Positions 22,744-35,589 of a DNA stretch of 64,000 nucleotides are shown here, in pieces. The first letter of the stretch is position 1; each line of letters begins with the position of its first letter. Origin of the DNA: Alternaria dauci (Eukaryota > Ascomycota > Dothideomycetes > Pleosporales > Pleosporaceae); the NCBI RefSeq assembly GCF_042100115.1, contig NC_091276.1, forward strand, positions 1,054,001 to 1,118,000, given 5' to 3'. The notes beneath the pieces were generated by a model. That model made no database searches. It was not told the DNA's origin and was given only the letters and a program-made list of their open reading frames with translations. The position numbers were made by a program, and so were the translations under genes.

Positions 22744-23363
22744 ATGTCTACATACTCCTTCTACCAGACCACCATTCCTCAACTTCGCGGCATGGCCAAG
22801 AGCGCCGTCACCTTCCTCACAGCAGCCAAAGATGAGCAGTCGAAGAACAGCTCGCTCCCCTCTGACGTAGACATACTGAACGCACAGATCGGCGACATGG
22901 CTTCCATGCGCGCGCAACCTATCCTCCTGGGCAGGTTCTGTCTCGAAGGCATCAACAACCACAAGCTTAGCTCGGCTTCTTCCCCGAAAATGGACCCTTC
23001 TTCCTTCTCGTCCATCGATGATGTCATCAACTTCTTCAGGCAGCTCATTGCTGTCTATGATGCTATTGACGAGAAGGCTTTCAACGAGAGTGCCGAAAAG
23101 AGTTTCGACGTCAGTATTGCTGGCAAGTCCTTAAAGATCACCAGCATGGCCGATTTCTACAACAGCTTTGTCATCCCAAACAGTAAGTCGTACCTCTGTG
23201 TTAGCTGCGTGTAGACCGAATGCTAACTGGTCCAGGCTATTTCCACCTCAACGCTATGTACATGCTGTTGAGAGGCAAAGGTTTCACTCTTGGCAAGGGA
23301 ACCTACGTCAGGGCTTTCTTCAGCGAGCAGACCAGGAAGGACTTGGCGCCGCTAATGGGTTAA
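22744..23363 (+). CDS. DUF1993 family protein
   Basis: Exons 22744..23182 and 23236..23363 (188 residues). The 53-bp intron has GTAAGT, a GCTAAC branch site and CCAG, and joins FVIPN to SYFHLNAMYMLLR. The sequence fits DUF1993 (DinB-like helical fold): an N-terminal YSFYQTTIPQLRGM helix, MRAQPILLGRFCLEG, a DDVINFFRQLIAVYDAID segment, and the final SYFHLNAMYMLLRGKG helix. Members are small soluble proteins found in fungi and bacteria, with no established reaction. No signal peptide or membrane segment. Confidence 0.88.
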
Positions 23364-23623
23364 AAAGAAGGAATGATTGGATACTTTTACTGCCGGACAT
23401 GATCCAGGGAATGCTCTAGCATGTTCCGACCAAGGATCTGAATACAAATGGAATAAACAAATACTCTAGTGGAAGGTCTCAAATATTGCGAGCGGATAGA
23501 TGTGACTACGCGCAGAGCAGGTTGTACACGCATGCTTGACAGACAGAAGTCACATAAATTGGAAAGCGCTGACGAGAACCTTTATTGACGTGCAGTACAA
23601 GTCTTGGGTGCTTCTAAACTAGT

Positions 23624-25709
23624 TCACTTATCGAAAGCATCTCTCAGCTTCTCAAAGTGTACCCTCGTTTCCTCACCAAGTTTTCCTTCAACATCTGCCA
23701 AGATTGTACACACCAAGCTGTAGTTGTTGCACAAAAAACGGTCTCTCTTCCGTGCATCACTGGTACCCTTGCTCAACTTCGTAATATAGGCTTCGTACTC
23801 ACTTTTCAGTCTACCCACAGATACGCTGACAGGTTCATCGTCGCCTGCTTCTGAAGAGAGAGCCAATATGCCTTGGAGCAGGTTTGCAAATTTCTGCGTA
23901 AGGGGTGTTGGCGCTGTAGAGGTTGCATTAGAGGAGCTGGAGCCAAGCAACGCAGCCCCAGTTGACGGGCGACCTGGCAGAGACGTTGTGACTTTCTGGA
24001 GCGACGTACAGTGCATGTCTAGAATCTGCTGGAATCGTGGCCATAGCAACATATTTGTTGCATTGATGTAGCCTTCGACTGTTGGAACCTTCCTGCGTTG
24101 GAGTTCAAATGCAAAGTGCTGGTTTAGTCGCACGCAGAGCAGTATCCCAAGTGTATCCGTCGTTGCTTCCACAAGCGACTTTGTGACCGCCTGTCCGACG
24201 GCTAGCGTAGGCTCGAAGATTGAGTTGAAGGTCCGCGAGATCGCATGGAAATTTTGCGATGGGGCGAAGTATGTAGAGATGAAGGTATACTCGAAGCATG
24301 CATTGTCGATGAGTGCGAGATTAAAGCTGCGAAAAGGCACCTCCAAGTAGTGCGGTAATTTCTCATCTTCGGCGACATTGGCTGGTAAAGCATTGACGGA
24401 GGAGCTCTTTAGTGCATCGCGGCGTCGTCCAAGTGAGAAAGCGTCGTAGGCGACTGGTGCGTTTCGAGACTGGCCGAGCAGAGTTCCAGTCCTTCTAGCG
24501 CTGGGATCTTCACCCAGAACGTCGTACCTGTCCATGGCGTGTACCTTGATCTTCTCGAGCGCTGATCGGTAGCGGCTAAAATGGTTGAGGTAGTACCAGC
24601 GCATAGTATAGATATATGCCTGTGCTATCTGTTGTGCAAGCTCTGCCTGATGTTTCGCCAGGAAAGAATACAGGTCTTTGTATTTCAGGAATGCTTGCTG
24701 CTGTATAATCTGCGCATTGATGGAAGGTGAGCGGATGGCCTTGATCTGAGCAACTATATAGTCTCGTATTCGTTCAACTGCGCGATTTATGAGATCGTCT
24801 CGTAGTGGTTTGACGTCCTTTATGGCCATCAACTCTGGGTTCTCTTTGGCTTTATCGTTGATCGCTTTGGACCGCTTCTCAACCTCTGCAAGGGCGCGCA
24901 CAAAACCCTCGTCAACCGGACCTTCGGCAATCTTGCGCACGACGGCTGGTGATATGCTGATGTCTTCCACCGCTGGTCCCAGAAGCTTCTCAACCACCTT
25001 GCGGTTTTCCAGCTTGGTGTTCAAAGCAATAGATCGGTTCTGGAGTGATTCTATTTCGGCAGAAACAGCCTCGAGATCGGATTGGAAGTTGGTCAGGTTT
25101 GCTTCCACCGACTTGAGTACCTCGTCGCACGCCAGTATGGATTTGTGCAGGTCCTCAAACTTGTCTCTGTCTTTGTCATCTGCAGACACAATGAGCGAAG
25201 ACCTGAGACTCCGAACATGAACACGTACATTCTTCGACTGACTGCGCACTATATGTATGTACAGAAGTGGGTTGCTGTCGTTCTGCAGTCTTGACCGCTA
25301 CGAAGTCGTGCAAGCTCAATTCCCCAAAATCAATATCTTCCTCTACCTCGTCGGGCTTTCCAGACATGTGCGCCGCCTCTTCCCCATTCGCCGCAGACAA
25401 GTTGCGCGGTGGCCCTCCCATGATCGACTCTAACACGTGTATAGGATCTGGCACGTTGGGAGGGATACCGCCTGTCTGTCGCCTCCGGAGTCCTCCATTT
25501 GGCATGCGCGCAGACAGAGGCAGGCTCGCAGTCGACGCATTGGGCGATATCAGGGGTGTCAGCGAAGACGATCGTGGATTGAGCCCCGGTCTGACAGGTT
25601 GCGCCGGGGCTGGGTAGCCCCTTCGCGGAGCTGGCGAGTGGGAATCGCGTCGCGGAGGCGGCATGCCGGTGGGCGTCGAGTACGACGAGAGCCTGTCCAA
25701 GCCCCACAT
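23624..25709 (-). CDS. VPS52: Vps52 subunit of the GARP tethering complex
   Basis: Subunit of the Golgi-associated retrograde protein complex (Vps51-54), which tethers endosome-derived vesicles at the trans-Golgi. Exons 25709..25229 and 25179..23624; the 49-bp intron rebuilds QSVEEYDKDRDKFEDLHKSI, the start of the conserved coiled coil, and gives 678 residues, close to yeast. The N-terminal ~110 residues are Pro/Ser/Arg-rich. Next come a coiled coil (LTNFQSDLEAVSAEIESLQN), the LLGPAVEDISISPAVVRKI block and a long helical body including QAYIYTMRWYYLNHFSRYRSALEKI and the NACFEYTFISTYF region. It diverges from eIF5A across a 293-bp shared promoter. Confidence 0.95.
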
Positions 25710-26002
25710 GTCATGTGCTAGAGTCGCAGTCAGTTGAGTAAGAATCGGGGACTAAATGCTGGCGTCGAGGACGGGTGCAGGTCGCCGTGGATGCACATAG
25801 GGACGCCGGCGATTGTTTAATCCGCAGACTAGACAGGGATCTGCTAGCGCCACCTTCCCCTCCGCGCCTGCCCAATTTTGCCCACGCAAAAGACTTCTCT
25901 CTCCATCTCCCATTTAAGGACTCTGCCCACCCCACCGCTCTTCGACCAGCAGCCCGAACTCGCACTCTTCCTCACCGTCGCATCCAACTCTCATTCATCA
26001 CC
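25710..26002. promoter_or_regulatory. Compact divergent promoter VPS52/eIF5A
   Basis: 293 bp separate the two start codons. The eIF5A side has a TTTAAGG element about 90 bp before its ATG, followed by a C/T-rich tract typical of highly expressed fungal genes. Regulatory function is inferred from position. Confidence 0.4.
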
Positions 26003-26726
26003 ATGGCGGACAACGACGCGCAGGTACGTTTCCGCGGATACCAGCCCCGCATGTGCTCTCTACCCCACCCTGTCGGAGCACTGTCGCCAGCTGCGACCAA
26101 GCGACTTGGACATTCGCGCCTCTCCGTCACGCCCTGTACTGACTCTATCGTCTCTAGCATGAGCACACCTTCGACAGCGCCGATGCGGGTGCCTCTCTTA
26201 CCTACCCCATGCAGTGCTCTGCCTTGAGGAAGAACGGCTTCGTCTGCATTAAGAACCGCCCTTGCAAGATCGTCGAGATGACCACCTCCAAGACCGGAAA
26301 GCACGGTCACGCCAAGGTCCATTTGGTCGCCATCGACATCTTCACCAACAAGAAGTTGGAAGATCTCTGCCCCTCGACCCACAACATGGACGTCCCCAAC
26401 GTCACCCGTCGCGAGTACCAGCTCGTAAGTGGCTCCAAATAGCCCATTGCCAAGCCTAGGCTAACACAAGCCCCAGCTCGACGTTACTGACGACGGTTTC
26501 CTCTCCCTCATGTCCGACGACGGCTCCACCAAGGACGACGTCAAGGTCCCCGAGGGTGAAGTTGGTGACAAGATCGACAAGATGTTCAACCAGGATGGCA
26601 AGGACACCAGTAAGTGCTAAATGAAAAAAAGCCCCCATGTACCGTGCTGACGTGCTACTAGACGTCATTATCCTTACTGCTATGGGTGAGGAGGCCTGCA
26701 TCGACGCCAAGGAGGCTCCCAAATAA
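26003..26726 (+). CDS. Translation factor eIF5A
   Basis: Hypusine-containing factor that relieves stalled ribosomes (for example on polyproline) and helps termination. Exons 26003..26023, 26158..26424, 26477..26609 and 26662..26726; total 161 residues, the usual eIF5A length. The 7-residue first coding exon (MADNDAQ) is followed by a 134-bp intron, then [20 protein letters not shown]. The lysine modified to hypusine sits in [10 protein letters not shown]. The OB-fold half starts near [17 protein letters not shown] and ends [20 protein letters not shown]. All intron junctions preserve frame. Divergent from VPS52. Confidence 0.98.
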
Positions 26727-27228
26727 GCGGGTCGTTCAATACGTAGACTGTTTAGCAGGAAGCAAAGCGCGGATTGCAGACAGATTACGAACGGGGCTAC
26801 GACACTCTTTGCATACCTTGTGCAAAGTTGTAGCTCCACGGCAAGCGTAGCATTCTCCCGTGCAATTAGTTTGCACTAGGCGACCAATGCACGACGTTCT
26901 TCGGGCGGTTTTGGGTTCCTTGCATTGCCATGTGTGGGAAACGTATTACGATTCATTTCCCTTCCTAGATATATCCCTTATGCTTCTGGCAATGAATAAA
27001 AGGTGATGACTTTACGGCAAATTGTCGGCTTTCTCATTGGTAGAAAATTCGTGTGACTGGTTCCCGGATCCGCGCTAGTGGCTGGCGAACTCCTACATGC
27101 AAAGCGTTTTGTAAAGCCACTGTAACATGAACAACTCGACGCACAGCGGCATGTAGCCTGCTCAACTTCAACTACTCATTCTTCAACGTTGCCGCGATTG
27201 AATCCTCAACCACGTTCAAGCCTACTTC
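26727..27228. other. Intergenic, promoter of RRN7
   Basis: 502 bp between the eIF5A stop codon and the RRN7 ATG. It holds the eIF5A 3' UTR and a promoter; no further gene. Confidence 0.4.
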
Positions 27229-28833
27229 ATGTCGACTAAAGGCCCCGTGTGTGGCGTCGAAAACTGCAGGTCTAGACGCTATGAGGAGGGCGAAGACGGC
27301 TACTTGTATTGTCAGAATGGCCACCAACAGGGGGGGTTAGTCCGCGGAGAAGATGATGATGACTACGTAGGCGCTGCCCGAACAGTCACGCGCAAAAGAA
27401 AAGAGACGGAAGAAGACGACAGATCGACGGGCAAGATTTACAAGGGCCGTCAGGCTTTTGACCTGTATTTGAAGTGCCTGCAACTTATCCTACGACATCA
27501 GCTTTGGTATCTCGTAAAGGACCGAGGATTGCCGGTTGAGCTTGAAGCGGTCACGCGAGATCTCTGGACATTGCGGATTGCCCAGCTTGGAGACCGGATC
27601 GCGAGTCAAGACGAAGATTCGTCAGAATCCCAATCTCAGCAGCAGGTTTTCAGCACTTTGGAGAGCGAGGATGATGCTACAGACCATGAGAAAGGCCACC
27701 TCAGAGATGCAAAAGAAAAGAGAAACTTGAGGTTGTCGACTGCACCCAATCTTAACGACTGTCTAGTTCTGTGCTATCTTGGTATCACGACGCTAAGACT
27801 GCCGTTCACGCCAGGCGATATCCATGCATGGGCGGCAGATGGGAAATTAGCATATAGAAGGGCAATCAGGCTACTGCCACTCACCATGAGAGATCGTCTT
27901 CTACCTGCCTACCGCGCTGTTCTCGATCCAAGCGTGCCGCTCACTCACACCCGATTTTATAAAACACTCGCAAACCTGCAAATCAGCTACAGTAAAGATC
28001 ATGGTATGACCTGGCCAGCTCTCAACGTGCCGCTGCTGCTCTTCCGATATTTGAAAGAGCTCGCCTTACCACTTGAGCTGTACGATGCAACCAGGCGTCT
28101 TGGCGACTTGTTGGGCTACGACTTCGCTCCCCACTACAGCGGTAAGAAACGTCTGGGAATACGACATCTCGCCGAGGCGCAATTAGTGAGTTGCCTTATC
28201 ATATGCATCAAAATACTCTACCCGCTTGACAACGAGAAGCGTTATCCACAGTCGCCGTCGGAACCAGCGGCAGTGGTGATGAATTGGCAAGCGTGGTGTG
28301 AGCAGATCCAAGGGACTGAAGAATCAAGGCGACAAGACAACGGACGCTTTACAACCGCGCAGTTGACGGGGCTACGGGAGAAGGACGTGCTGTCGATGGA
28401 ACCCCAAGACATGGACCAGTACCTGGACTTTTACGCCAATACATTCCTCGACAATGCTGAAATACAGCGCACAAGGGACGTTGATGATTTTCGAAACGCG
28501 TTGTACGACATTTTTCCTATTGATACCGAGGTACAACACGCACCACAGGAAACTTCGTCCCAGCTTCCGCTCGAGCAGAAATTAGAGGCCGTGAAGGCAG
28601 TTCATGGCGCGATGACTACAGTGCCAGTTGTAGCTGAGGACACTGAGGTGCTTAGGGTAGGGCAGGCATATCCAATCTGGAAGATGGAGCAGGATCTACC
28701 AGACGTAGCGAAGATACTATACGAGCAAGCTGCAAAGATAGCAGGGCTATCCGTGAATATGCTCACTTTGGCAGTAGTTTTCACAGAGGCAAGGGTTGAA
28801 CAGTGGAAGAAGGCACAGAAGCGGCAAGCTTGA
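27229..28833 (+). CDS. RRN7: RNA polymerase I core factor subunit Rrn7 (TAF1B-like)
   Basis: TFIIB-related factor of the Pol I core factor, needed for rDNA transcription initiation in the nucleolus. A single exon of 534 codons, near the yeast length. The N-terminal zinc ribbon is visible as C8-x4-C13-x14-C28-x3-H32, with the YLYCQNGHQQGG loop. An acidic/basic linker with RKRKETEEDDRS follows. Then comes the first cyclin-like fold (FDLYLKCLQLILRHQLWYLV) and the second around PLLLFRYLKELALPLELYDATRRLGDLL, containing the HLAEAQLVSCLIICIKILYP helix. No introns, unlike most neighbours. Confidence 0.93.
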   Translation: MSTKGPVCGVENCRSRRYEEGEDGYLYCQNGHQQGGLVRGEDDDDYVGAARTVTRKRKETEEDDRSTGKIYKGRQAFDLYLKCLQLILRHQLWYLVKDRGLPVELEAVTRDLWTLRIAQLGDRIASQDEDSSESQSQQQVFSTLESEDDATDHEKGHLRDAKEKRNLRLSTAPNLNDCLVLCYLGITTLRLPFTPGDIHAWAADGKLAYRRAIRLLPLTMRDRLLPAYRAVLDPSVPLTHTRFYKTLANLQISYSKDHGMTWPALNVPLLLFRYLKELALPLELYDATRRLGDLLGYDFAPHYSGKKRLGIRHLAEAQLVSCLIICIKILYPLDNEKRYPQSPSEPAAVVMNWQAWCEQIQGTEESRRQDNGRFTTAQLTGLREKDVLSMEPQDMDQYLDFYANTFLDNAEIQRTRDVDDFRNALYDIFPIDTEVQHAPQETSSQLPLEQKLEAVKAVHGAMTTVPVVAEDTEVLRVGQAYPIWKMEQDLPDVAKILYEQAAKIAGLSVNMLTLAVVFTEARVEQWKKAQKRQA

Positions 28834-29138
28834 CAAGGTGGCCGTGCGGCGCGTATGTAGTAATAGCCTATGCTTCCACGAAACTCGAGCAGTACCGGAG
28901 TGTAAAGAATGATTCAGATCTATCTTTCCTAAGAAAACAGTGTTGCAGGTATTCCTTGCCGTGCTATGTGTCAGTTGAACGTGGTTGGGAAGGCGTCACA
29001 CGCGAGGGGCATCAGGAACACGCTAACGCCGACCAGCCTAGTCGCGCCGCACAGACACCCACACAGCGTGTGGAATTCGTCTTCCTTCGCCCTCGACTTC
29101 GATCCTGAGATCACGGAACACTCGCAACACCGCCAAAG
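28834..29138. other. Intergenic, promoter of the ubiquitin-eL40 gene
   Basis: 305 bp between RRN7 and the ubiquitin-eL40 ATG. No gene; presumed strong promoter and leader. Confidence 0.4.
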
Positions 29139-29768
<630 letters not shown>

Positions 29769-30896
29769 ACTACTCGCTTCTATCGGCGTCTGGCGAAGAG
29801 AGCAACGGGGTCGGTGGATACGAATTGCAACGATTGCATGCGATGGATATGAGGGCTAGGTCACTACTACTTCTTCCACGGCACATGGCATCAACGGAGT
29901 GCTTGTCTTGTCTCGCATTTGAGACTTTATGAAGGGAACCAGGCATGTAGAGTGAATCGATTCAAATTCAAAAACCACCAGCTTCGATTCTCCCTCCCTT
30001 GCTACAGCGTGGTTTCGTCGTGTTTCGCATGTTCGATCTGGTGAAGACAGGTCACGTGAGATCGCGTCGCCATCGCACCCGTATGACGTCACGAACCATG
30101 TTGCACCCCTGGCACGTTGCACGGAAATTGTCCCTTGGAACCATTGCAGTTGATCGATTCTGATTGTCCGAAGCCATAAAAGGCCTGAACAAGATCATGC
30201 ACGTCAGATTCACGTTACAATTGTTACACCAATACACGCCAGCTTTTGTACTTTTGATGGATTTTATCGCAAAGCATACTGAACATACAAGTACACACAG
30301 ATTCCCTCCTTCCCGCACACCATACATGCGTGTATGCGAAGTAAAAACGTCCACCGTTGACCGTGGTTCTCTTCGGTAGTTTGCATGCGCTTCATACTCC
30401 GCCGCCTAGGCAAAAGCGCTTTGATGTCGTAATCATGACGGCCGCAATAGCTTGTTACCGAAGTCCCACCCGTCAACACTGCAAGGCCTGTATCCACAAT
30501 CCCCCATAACCAGAAGCGCCATCGAGAACATGGATTGGACATGTCGACCTTGTGGGTGTGGCATGTCCAGCAGGAAGAGAACGGACACGTCGCTTTGATT
30601 CAACAAGCCACATACCCCAGAAGAGAGAATAGTACACGTAAACAAGAGAAAGTTGAAATTCGAAACTCCGAGATACAACGAGGAGCGTGAAATGGTATCG
30701 TAACGCCTCGCTATGCATATAAAAACAAGGTAGAATTCAAAAAGGTGTATACATCGTATGCGCGGTCGACGTAGGCTTTGGTGCTTAGAATGTGCTGATC
30801 GTGTGCGGCGCTTCAGTAGGGTCGAGGGCAGACATGATGGGTAGTGGAAGAGCAATCTGCCGACTGGTGCGTAGGGCACGTCTTTCGTAGAGAAGC
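29769..30896. other. 1.1-kb convergent region, nothing recognised
   Basis: Lies between the 3' ends of the ubiquitin-eL40 gene and the FHA gene. Open frames here are short, or extend from the unspliced frame of the FHA gene. No RNA gene or repeat was recognised. Confidence 0.4.
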
Positions 30897-32659
30897 TCAA
30901 ACGCGGGGCTTCTTCCAGTAGTATTGCTGAGAATAGTCAGTAGAGAATTACGTAGATAAGCAGACGTATTACGTACTTTGTGTGTCTTCCTGACAGACCG
31001 CAGTCCGGTGCTGCGTGTGCCAGCTGTAATGGTCTCACGCCTCATCTGGTTGGAGTCCATCTCCGGGACGTAGTAGAATTCGTTCTCGAGTGGCTGGCCA
31101 GCAGCATCCTTGCCAGCACGTGGAATCTCACCAACACAGGGAGTATCGTCGAGAATCCTCTTCAACTCCTTCCTAGAGAGCTCAGGAAGGGGAGTTGATG
31201 TGCCATTGCCTTCTTCATTCTTGCCATCTGTGCCCATGCTCACACAAGCCTTTAGTTCAGCTGGAAGGTTGCTGTGAATAGCGGACAATGGCTGAGAGTG
31301 GATACGCGAGAATGCCAATTGGTTAATGACATGGTTCTTGATTGGCGACTCTTTGTATCGGAGGGGCTCTGTAACGCGACGTTTGGGAGATGGCGACAGC
31401 AGTGGCCCTCGCATACGCGGATGGTTGGACTGCGTTGGGGTAGCGGTGTTGAACGAGGCCATGCCACTGAGCAGGTTCTGGCCGAAGGGCCCAAAGGAGT
31501 GTACAACGGGGTCGTTTTCTTCATCGTTGTCGGAAAAGTCGTCGGCAGCGAAGTTCACACTCTCTTTGGTGTCGACAATAGGACGCACTTCATGGCTGGA
31601 TTTGGAGCTTGGAAGAGAGGGGCGGATGAAGGTCTGGTCTGCAGAGGCTGGGGTGGCAATGCTAGGGCTGTCTGCGCTGGCATCGGCATCTTCGAAGACC
31701 TCAACGGGCCCAGACTGCGGGTTCGTGCCAAGACCGGCGAAGACGGGAGGACGGATTGGGCTCTGCGAGACAGGCGACCGTGGAACGACGGGAGGGCTGG
31801 AACGGAGGTTGTCTTGAGTACGGCTGCGAGTCGGAGTAGGCATGCCTTCTTCCTCGGATTCCCAAGAAAACTTTGATACAGGGATAAATGGCCAAGCAAT
31901 CATGACGCGGGTATCCTGCACATCCAGCATGATGGCCGTCTCGGGGTTCTCTGACATGTATGTGTCTCCCTTGCTCAGCTCGAAGACGCGGCCCTTGCAG
32001 TGGATCTTCGCACCGTTCCATCCCAGACATTCAACTTCAATGTACCCATGCGGATATGGTGGGCTTGGCGCGTGATAGGCGGCTTGGACGTGAACGCGTG
32101 AAATGAGACGGTTGGTCGAGAGCTGGTAGTCGGAAGTGTTTGAGCTCCGGCCCATTCTCACAATCTCGCCGTCTGCGGGGAGGTCGACGGTGGGCACGGC
32201 ACCGAGTGGGGTCCTCTCTGACAGAGCAGAGAAGGTGCGTTCGAAGCCCGGCCGGGCATGGCGGGGCGACGAGGAGATAATGTTGGTCGACGACGTGGGC
32301 TGCGGGGTCGGGTAGTACTTGAGCTGCTTGGGGAAGGTGGGCGAGTCGTCTTCAAACTTGCGTTTCGCCGACGCTGGACGTGGAAATGGCGATGAAGAGA
32401 ATGGCCCGTCCTCGCCGAAGGCCGGAAGAAGAGTTGGTGTGGGCTTCCAAACATGCCCCGAGTGCGGCTCTGTCGACTCCATGAGGGTCTGGGATAGCGT
32501 CTGGGTGGGTGAAAAGTCCATCTTGCGTGCGGAGCTCCTAGGACGCGAGGCTCCTGGTGTGTCGATGTCTATGGGGTAAGGTGGACGTGTCTCAAAGGGA
32601 GACGAGCGAGCCGGCGGCTGGGGCTGCGGAAGGAATGTTGGAGACGCGAGGGCAGACAC
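30897..32659 (-). CDS. FHA-domain transcription regulator, TOS4/PLM2-like
   Basis: Likely chromatin- or promoter-bound regulator of G1/S genes, by analogy with yeast Tos4/Plm2. Exons 32659..30977 and 30926..30897; a 50-bp intron (GTACGT, CTACTGAC, CTCAG) leads to a short final exon ending QYYWKKPRV (570 residues). If the intron is kept, the frame runs on to 30785, giving 624 residues with a different tail. The N-terminus is Pro/Ser-rich. The FHA core lies at about residues 165-260, with GRSSNTSDYQL, the phosphothreonine-binding ISRVHV, ECLGWNGAKIHCKG and a LSKGDTYM strand. Downstream is Ser/Pro-rich, with SP sites fitting CDK control. Confidence 0.85.
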
Positions 32660-34013
32660 GCGGCACTGTGGGAAAAGAAGGACGTAGGTTAGGAAGAGGA
32701 GGCCATCAAGTCAATTACGAAACTACAGGTCAGTCACGAACGCGGTGGGAGAAGACGTCGCGACGCGGGTGTGGGTTGACTAGCGTGATGAAGCTAGGGC
32801 CGTCGTAAGAACCAGCACCCGATTTCACCACGCCTCTGCTCCCTTGCAATATGTCTCTTGTAACATGCTTTCGGCTGCAAAGCATTCTGCACGTCTCAGC
32901 TAATCCGATTGCGTGTCTTTCTGCACTTTGCCAGCGCTCATTTCGCTATACATATCCCAAAGTTCAGCATCTTCTGCGACATGGCTTTCACCAGCCTCTG
33001 TGCACGAGCACAATAATTACGCCTATGACATACTCTGTCTCCTCGGCTGCCTCTCTAACTTGATTTTCTCCGCTCTGCCAGCCCCTCTACACCGCAGCTG
33101 ATTCCACATTAAAGCACCGTCATTCGTAAAGTTGACGCGCTGACACAAAGTCAATCACACCTGACGATGCACTTGTGCCATGCACGCCTCTTGTGCTAGA
33201 GTCGCTTTCTGTAATAAAGTGCAACATAGAGGACAAGAGGCATCGACACGCACGCCATGAACGCGTATCAAGATCTTGAGGTACTGCGCGCTCATGCACA
33301 AAGATCGAACAGCCCCACTGTCCTACGCCTGTGTCCAAATGGAGGCAAACGTCACGCAAGTGAAAAGAAAAACCTTGTGCAGCAATCGATGCAGCTAACG
33401 CGAGAGCAAACACGTCCGTAACCCAAGTGGAGCTGTTAGGCCGACGGACGCGAACACGCAGCGGTATAGACTCGTCGTAAGAAGATGGCCAGGCGAGTGC
33501 ACGGTGCCGGCGTTTCGGCTCGACCGTGTCCAGATGGCCCTGATCAATCGATAACGCGAACCAGTAAATCTCGTACGTGTAGCACTGTGCATATCCGACA
33601 GCTGCTGTCACATTCATGATCCCTCGCGGCTTGGTCTCATCATGAAGAGGTGAATGCATCTTCCACCAGTTTCTGAATCGCTGCCACGGGTAACGACTGC
33701 ACATGTGCCACGGCGAGTACCGTTGGCCATGCTGCTGATGAAACCGCTGACTGCATGGAAACGAGAAAGTGAAATTGATATTGGCCGGCTGGTGACAATG
33801 CAAGGATGAACAGCCTGTCGTGTGCTTGAAGATACTGTGACGCGATGATTGGTTGGAACTGCTCGTTCGCCTTCCGCTTTCAGATGGACAGCCCCGCATT
33901 AGTCTCGGTCTGCCGGAGAAACCATATCACCGGCAAAAAGTTGGAAAGTTCAGTCCAGGGTCTAGCCCAGAATTTCCAGCGACGAGAAACATCGCAAACA
34001 TATCACAGCAACA
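32660..34013. other. 1.35-kb divergent intergenic region
   Basis: Shared upstream region of the FHA gene (minus) and the L1-domain gene (plus). A 780-bp open frame on the minus strand (33120-33899) has a Cys/His/Trp-rich, irregular composition and no recognisable domain, so I do not call it a gene. Confidence 0.4.
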
Positions 34014-35247
34014 ATGGCCAAATCCAAGAGTCTGACCAAGAAGGCCGAGAAGGCGACCGAGGCGCCTCTCACCACCAAGACCACGAGTGGTACACCCTAC
34101 CAGCTTGACCCGTCGCAAGTGGAGCGCGCGGCGAAGGCGCTCGTTGCGCACATGAAGAAACATGTCGAGGAAAAGCAGCAAGAGGCGCCAAAGAAGAGCT
34201 TGGCGGCCGACGAGGACGAGGCGGAGGAGGTCGATGAGCCCATCTTCCTCAGTCTGGCGACAAAGAAGCAGATTGGCAACACCAAGAGCTTGAAGCCTGT
34301 AGCCATGTAGGTTCGCACACGACGGCGCTTGCGACACATCGCTAACAGTGCCCAGCAAACTACCTCACCCCATCATCGCAAACGATGTCCGGATATGCAT
34401 CTTCACCAAAGATCCCCAAAGAGCATACAAAGACCTCGTCGCCTCTGACGCTTTCCCGGAAGCCCTTCGCGGAAAGGTGCAGCGCGTGCTCGGCGTGGAC
34501 AAGCTGAAGAAGCGATACAAGGCATTCGAGCAAAAGCGTGCTCTCCTCGCCGAGTACGACGTTTTCATGGTCGACGATCGCGTAATCAAGATTGTCGCAG
34601 AGTGTCTAGGCAAAACCTTCTACAAGAGCAAGTCAAAGCGCCCGATCCCAATTCGTCTCACTGCAGGTGCATACATCGACAAGAGCGCAAAGAAGGATTC
34701 GAAGGAGCCACAAAACATTGTGGGAACACCACAGGGTGTAGCAAAGGAGATCGAGTCTGCTCTCAACTCGACCTATCTGAGCATGAGCCCATCTGCCAAC
34801 ACTTCCATCAAGATCGGCAACCTCTCCATGACCCCCCAGCAGATTGTCGAGAACACTGCAGCTGTTGTTTCCGAAGTTGTAAACAAGCACGTTGGGCAGG
34901 GCTGGCGCAACATTCGCAGTTTGCATGTCAAGGGTCCTGCGACAAAGGCTCTACCTATCTGGCTCGCTGACGAGCTGTGGGCTGATTCTGAGCAAGTCCG
35001 TGACGCACCATACCATAGTGCCATCACAGAAGGCACGCCCAAGGGCAAGTCGGCAGAGCGCAAGAGGAAGTGGGATGAGTGGGAGGAAGAGATGCTCGAC
35101 GACGAGGAGCTTGCCGCGAAGCAGGCCAGGAGAGAAGCCAAGAAGGCTAAGAAGACGGAGAAGAAGAGCTCAATTAGCAAGGAGAAGCGCAAAGCGATGA
35201 AGCAGGACGCACTTCAGTCGGTGCAGACACCATTGATCGCTAGTTGA
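34014..35247 (+). CDS. Nucleolar ribosomal-L1-domain protein (CIC1/UTP30/RSL1D1-like)
   Basis: Ribosome-biogenesis protein of the L1-like family. Exons 34014..34306 and 34356..35247, with a 49-bp intron, give 394 residues. The lysine-rich N-terminus (MAKSKSLTKKAEK) leads into QVERAAKALVAHMKKHVEEK. The L1 fold shows IFLSLATKKQI, KLPHPI, VRICIFTKDPQRAYKDL, YDVFMVDDRVIKIV, the GKTFYKSKSKRPIPI strand and the INVG-like SANTSIKIGNLSM site. The C-terminus is a basic, Glu/Lys coiled tail (KKAKKTEKKSS...KRKAMKQD) typical of nucleolar proteins. It could be CIC1/NSA3 (60S) or UTP30 (90S); the sequence alone does not settle which. Confidence 0.9.
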
Positions 35248-35589
35248 GTTATTCATGATAGGCGTCGTTGCATGGCATTGGCGTTCCGGTGTTCAAAAGA
35301 TCTATTTGACGATATGGTAGTATACCACTGGTCGGCATGCACTATTGCAAGCTCTTTACAATGTCAAGTTTTCTGTTGCGTAAACACACCATGATAGTAG
35401 TGACAGGATTTTGCTTCATGTTTTGGCTGTGTATATGAAGGCGACGGAGAGCTATGACCTTGCTCGGCTGTACCTGCCGCGGCTTGATGCTAACGTCATG
35501 CAACGCGCCGGAGATCACAGGCGTCTCTCATACACTCGAGTTGCGCCTCCCAACACCACAACTCTCACTTTCATCAGACGACCACTGAA
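35248..35589. other. Intergenic, promoter of PPT1
   Basis: 342 bp with no gene-like frame. Confidence 0.4.

Noticed and set aside
33120..33899. 780-bp open frame on the minus strand between the FHA and L1-domain genes
   Set aside because: Composition is irregular (rich in Cys, His, Trp and Arg), no domain or signal is seen, and it covers a divergent promoter region.
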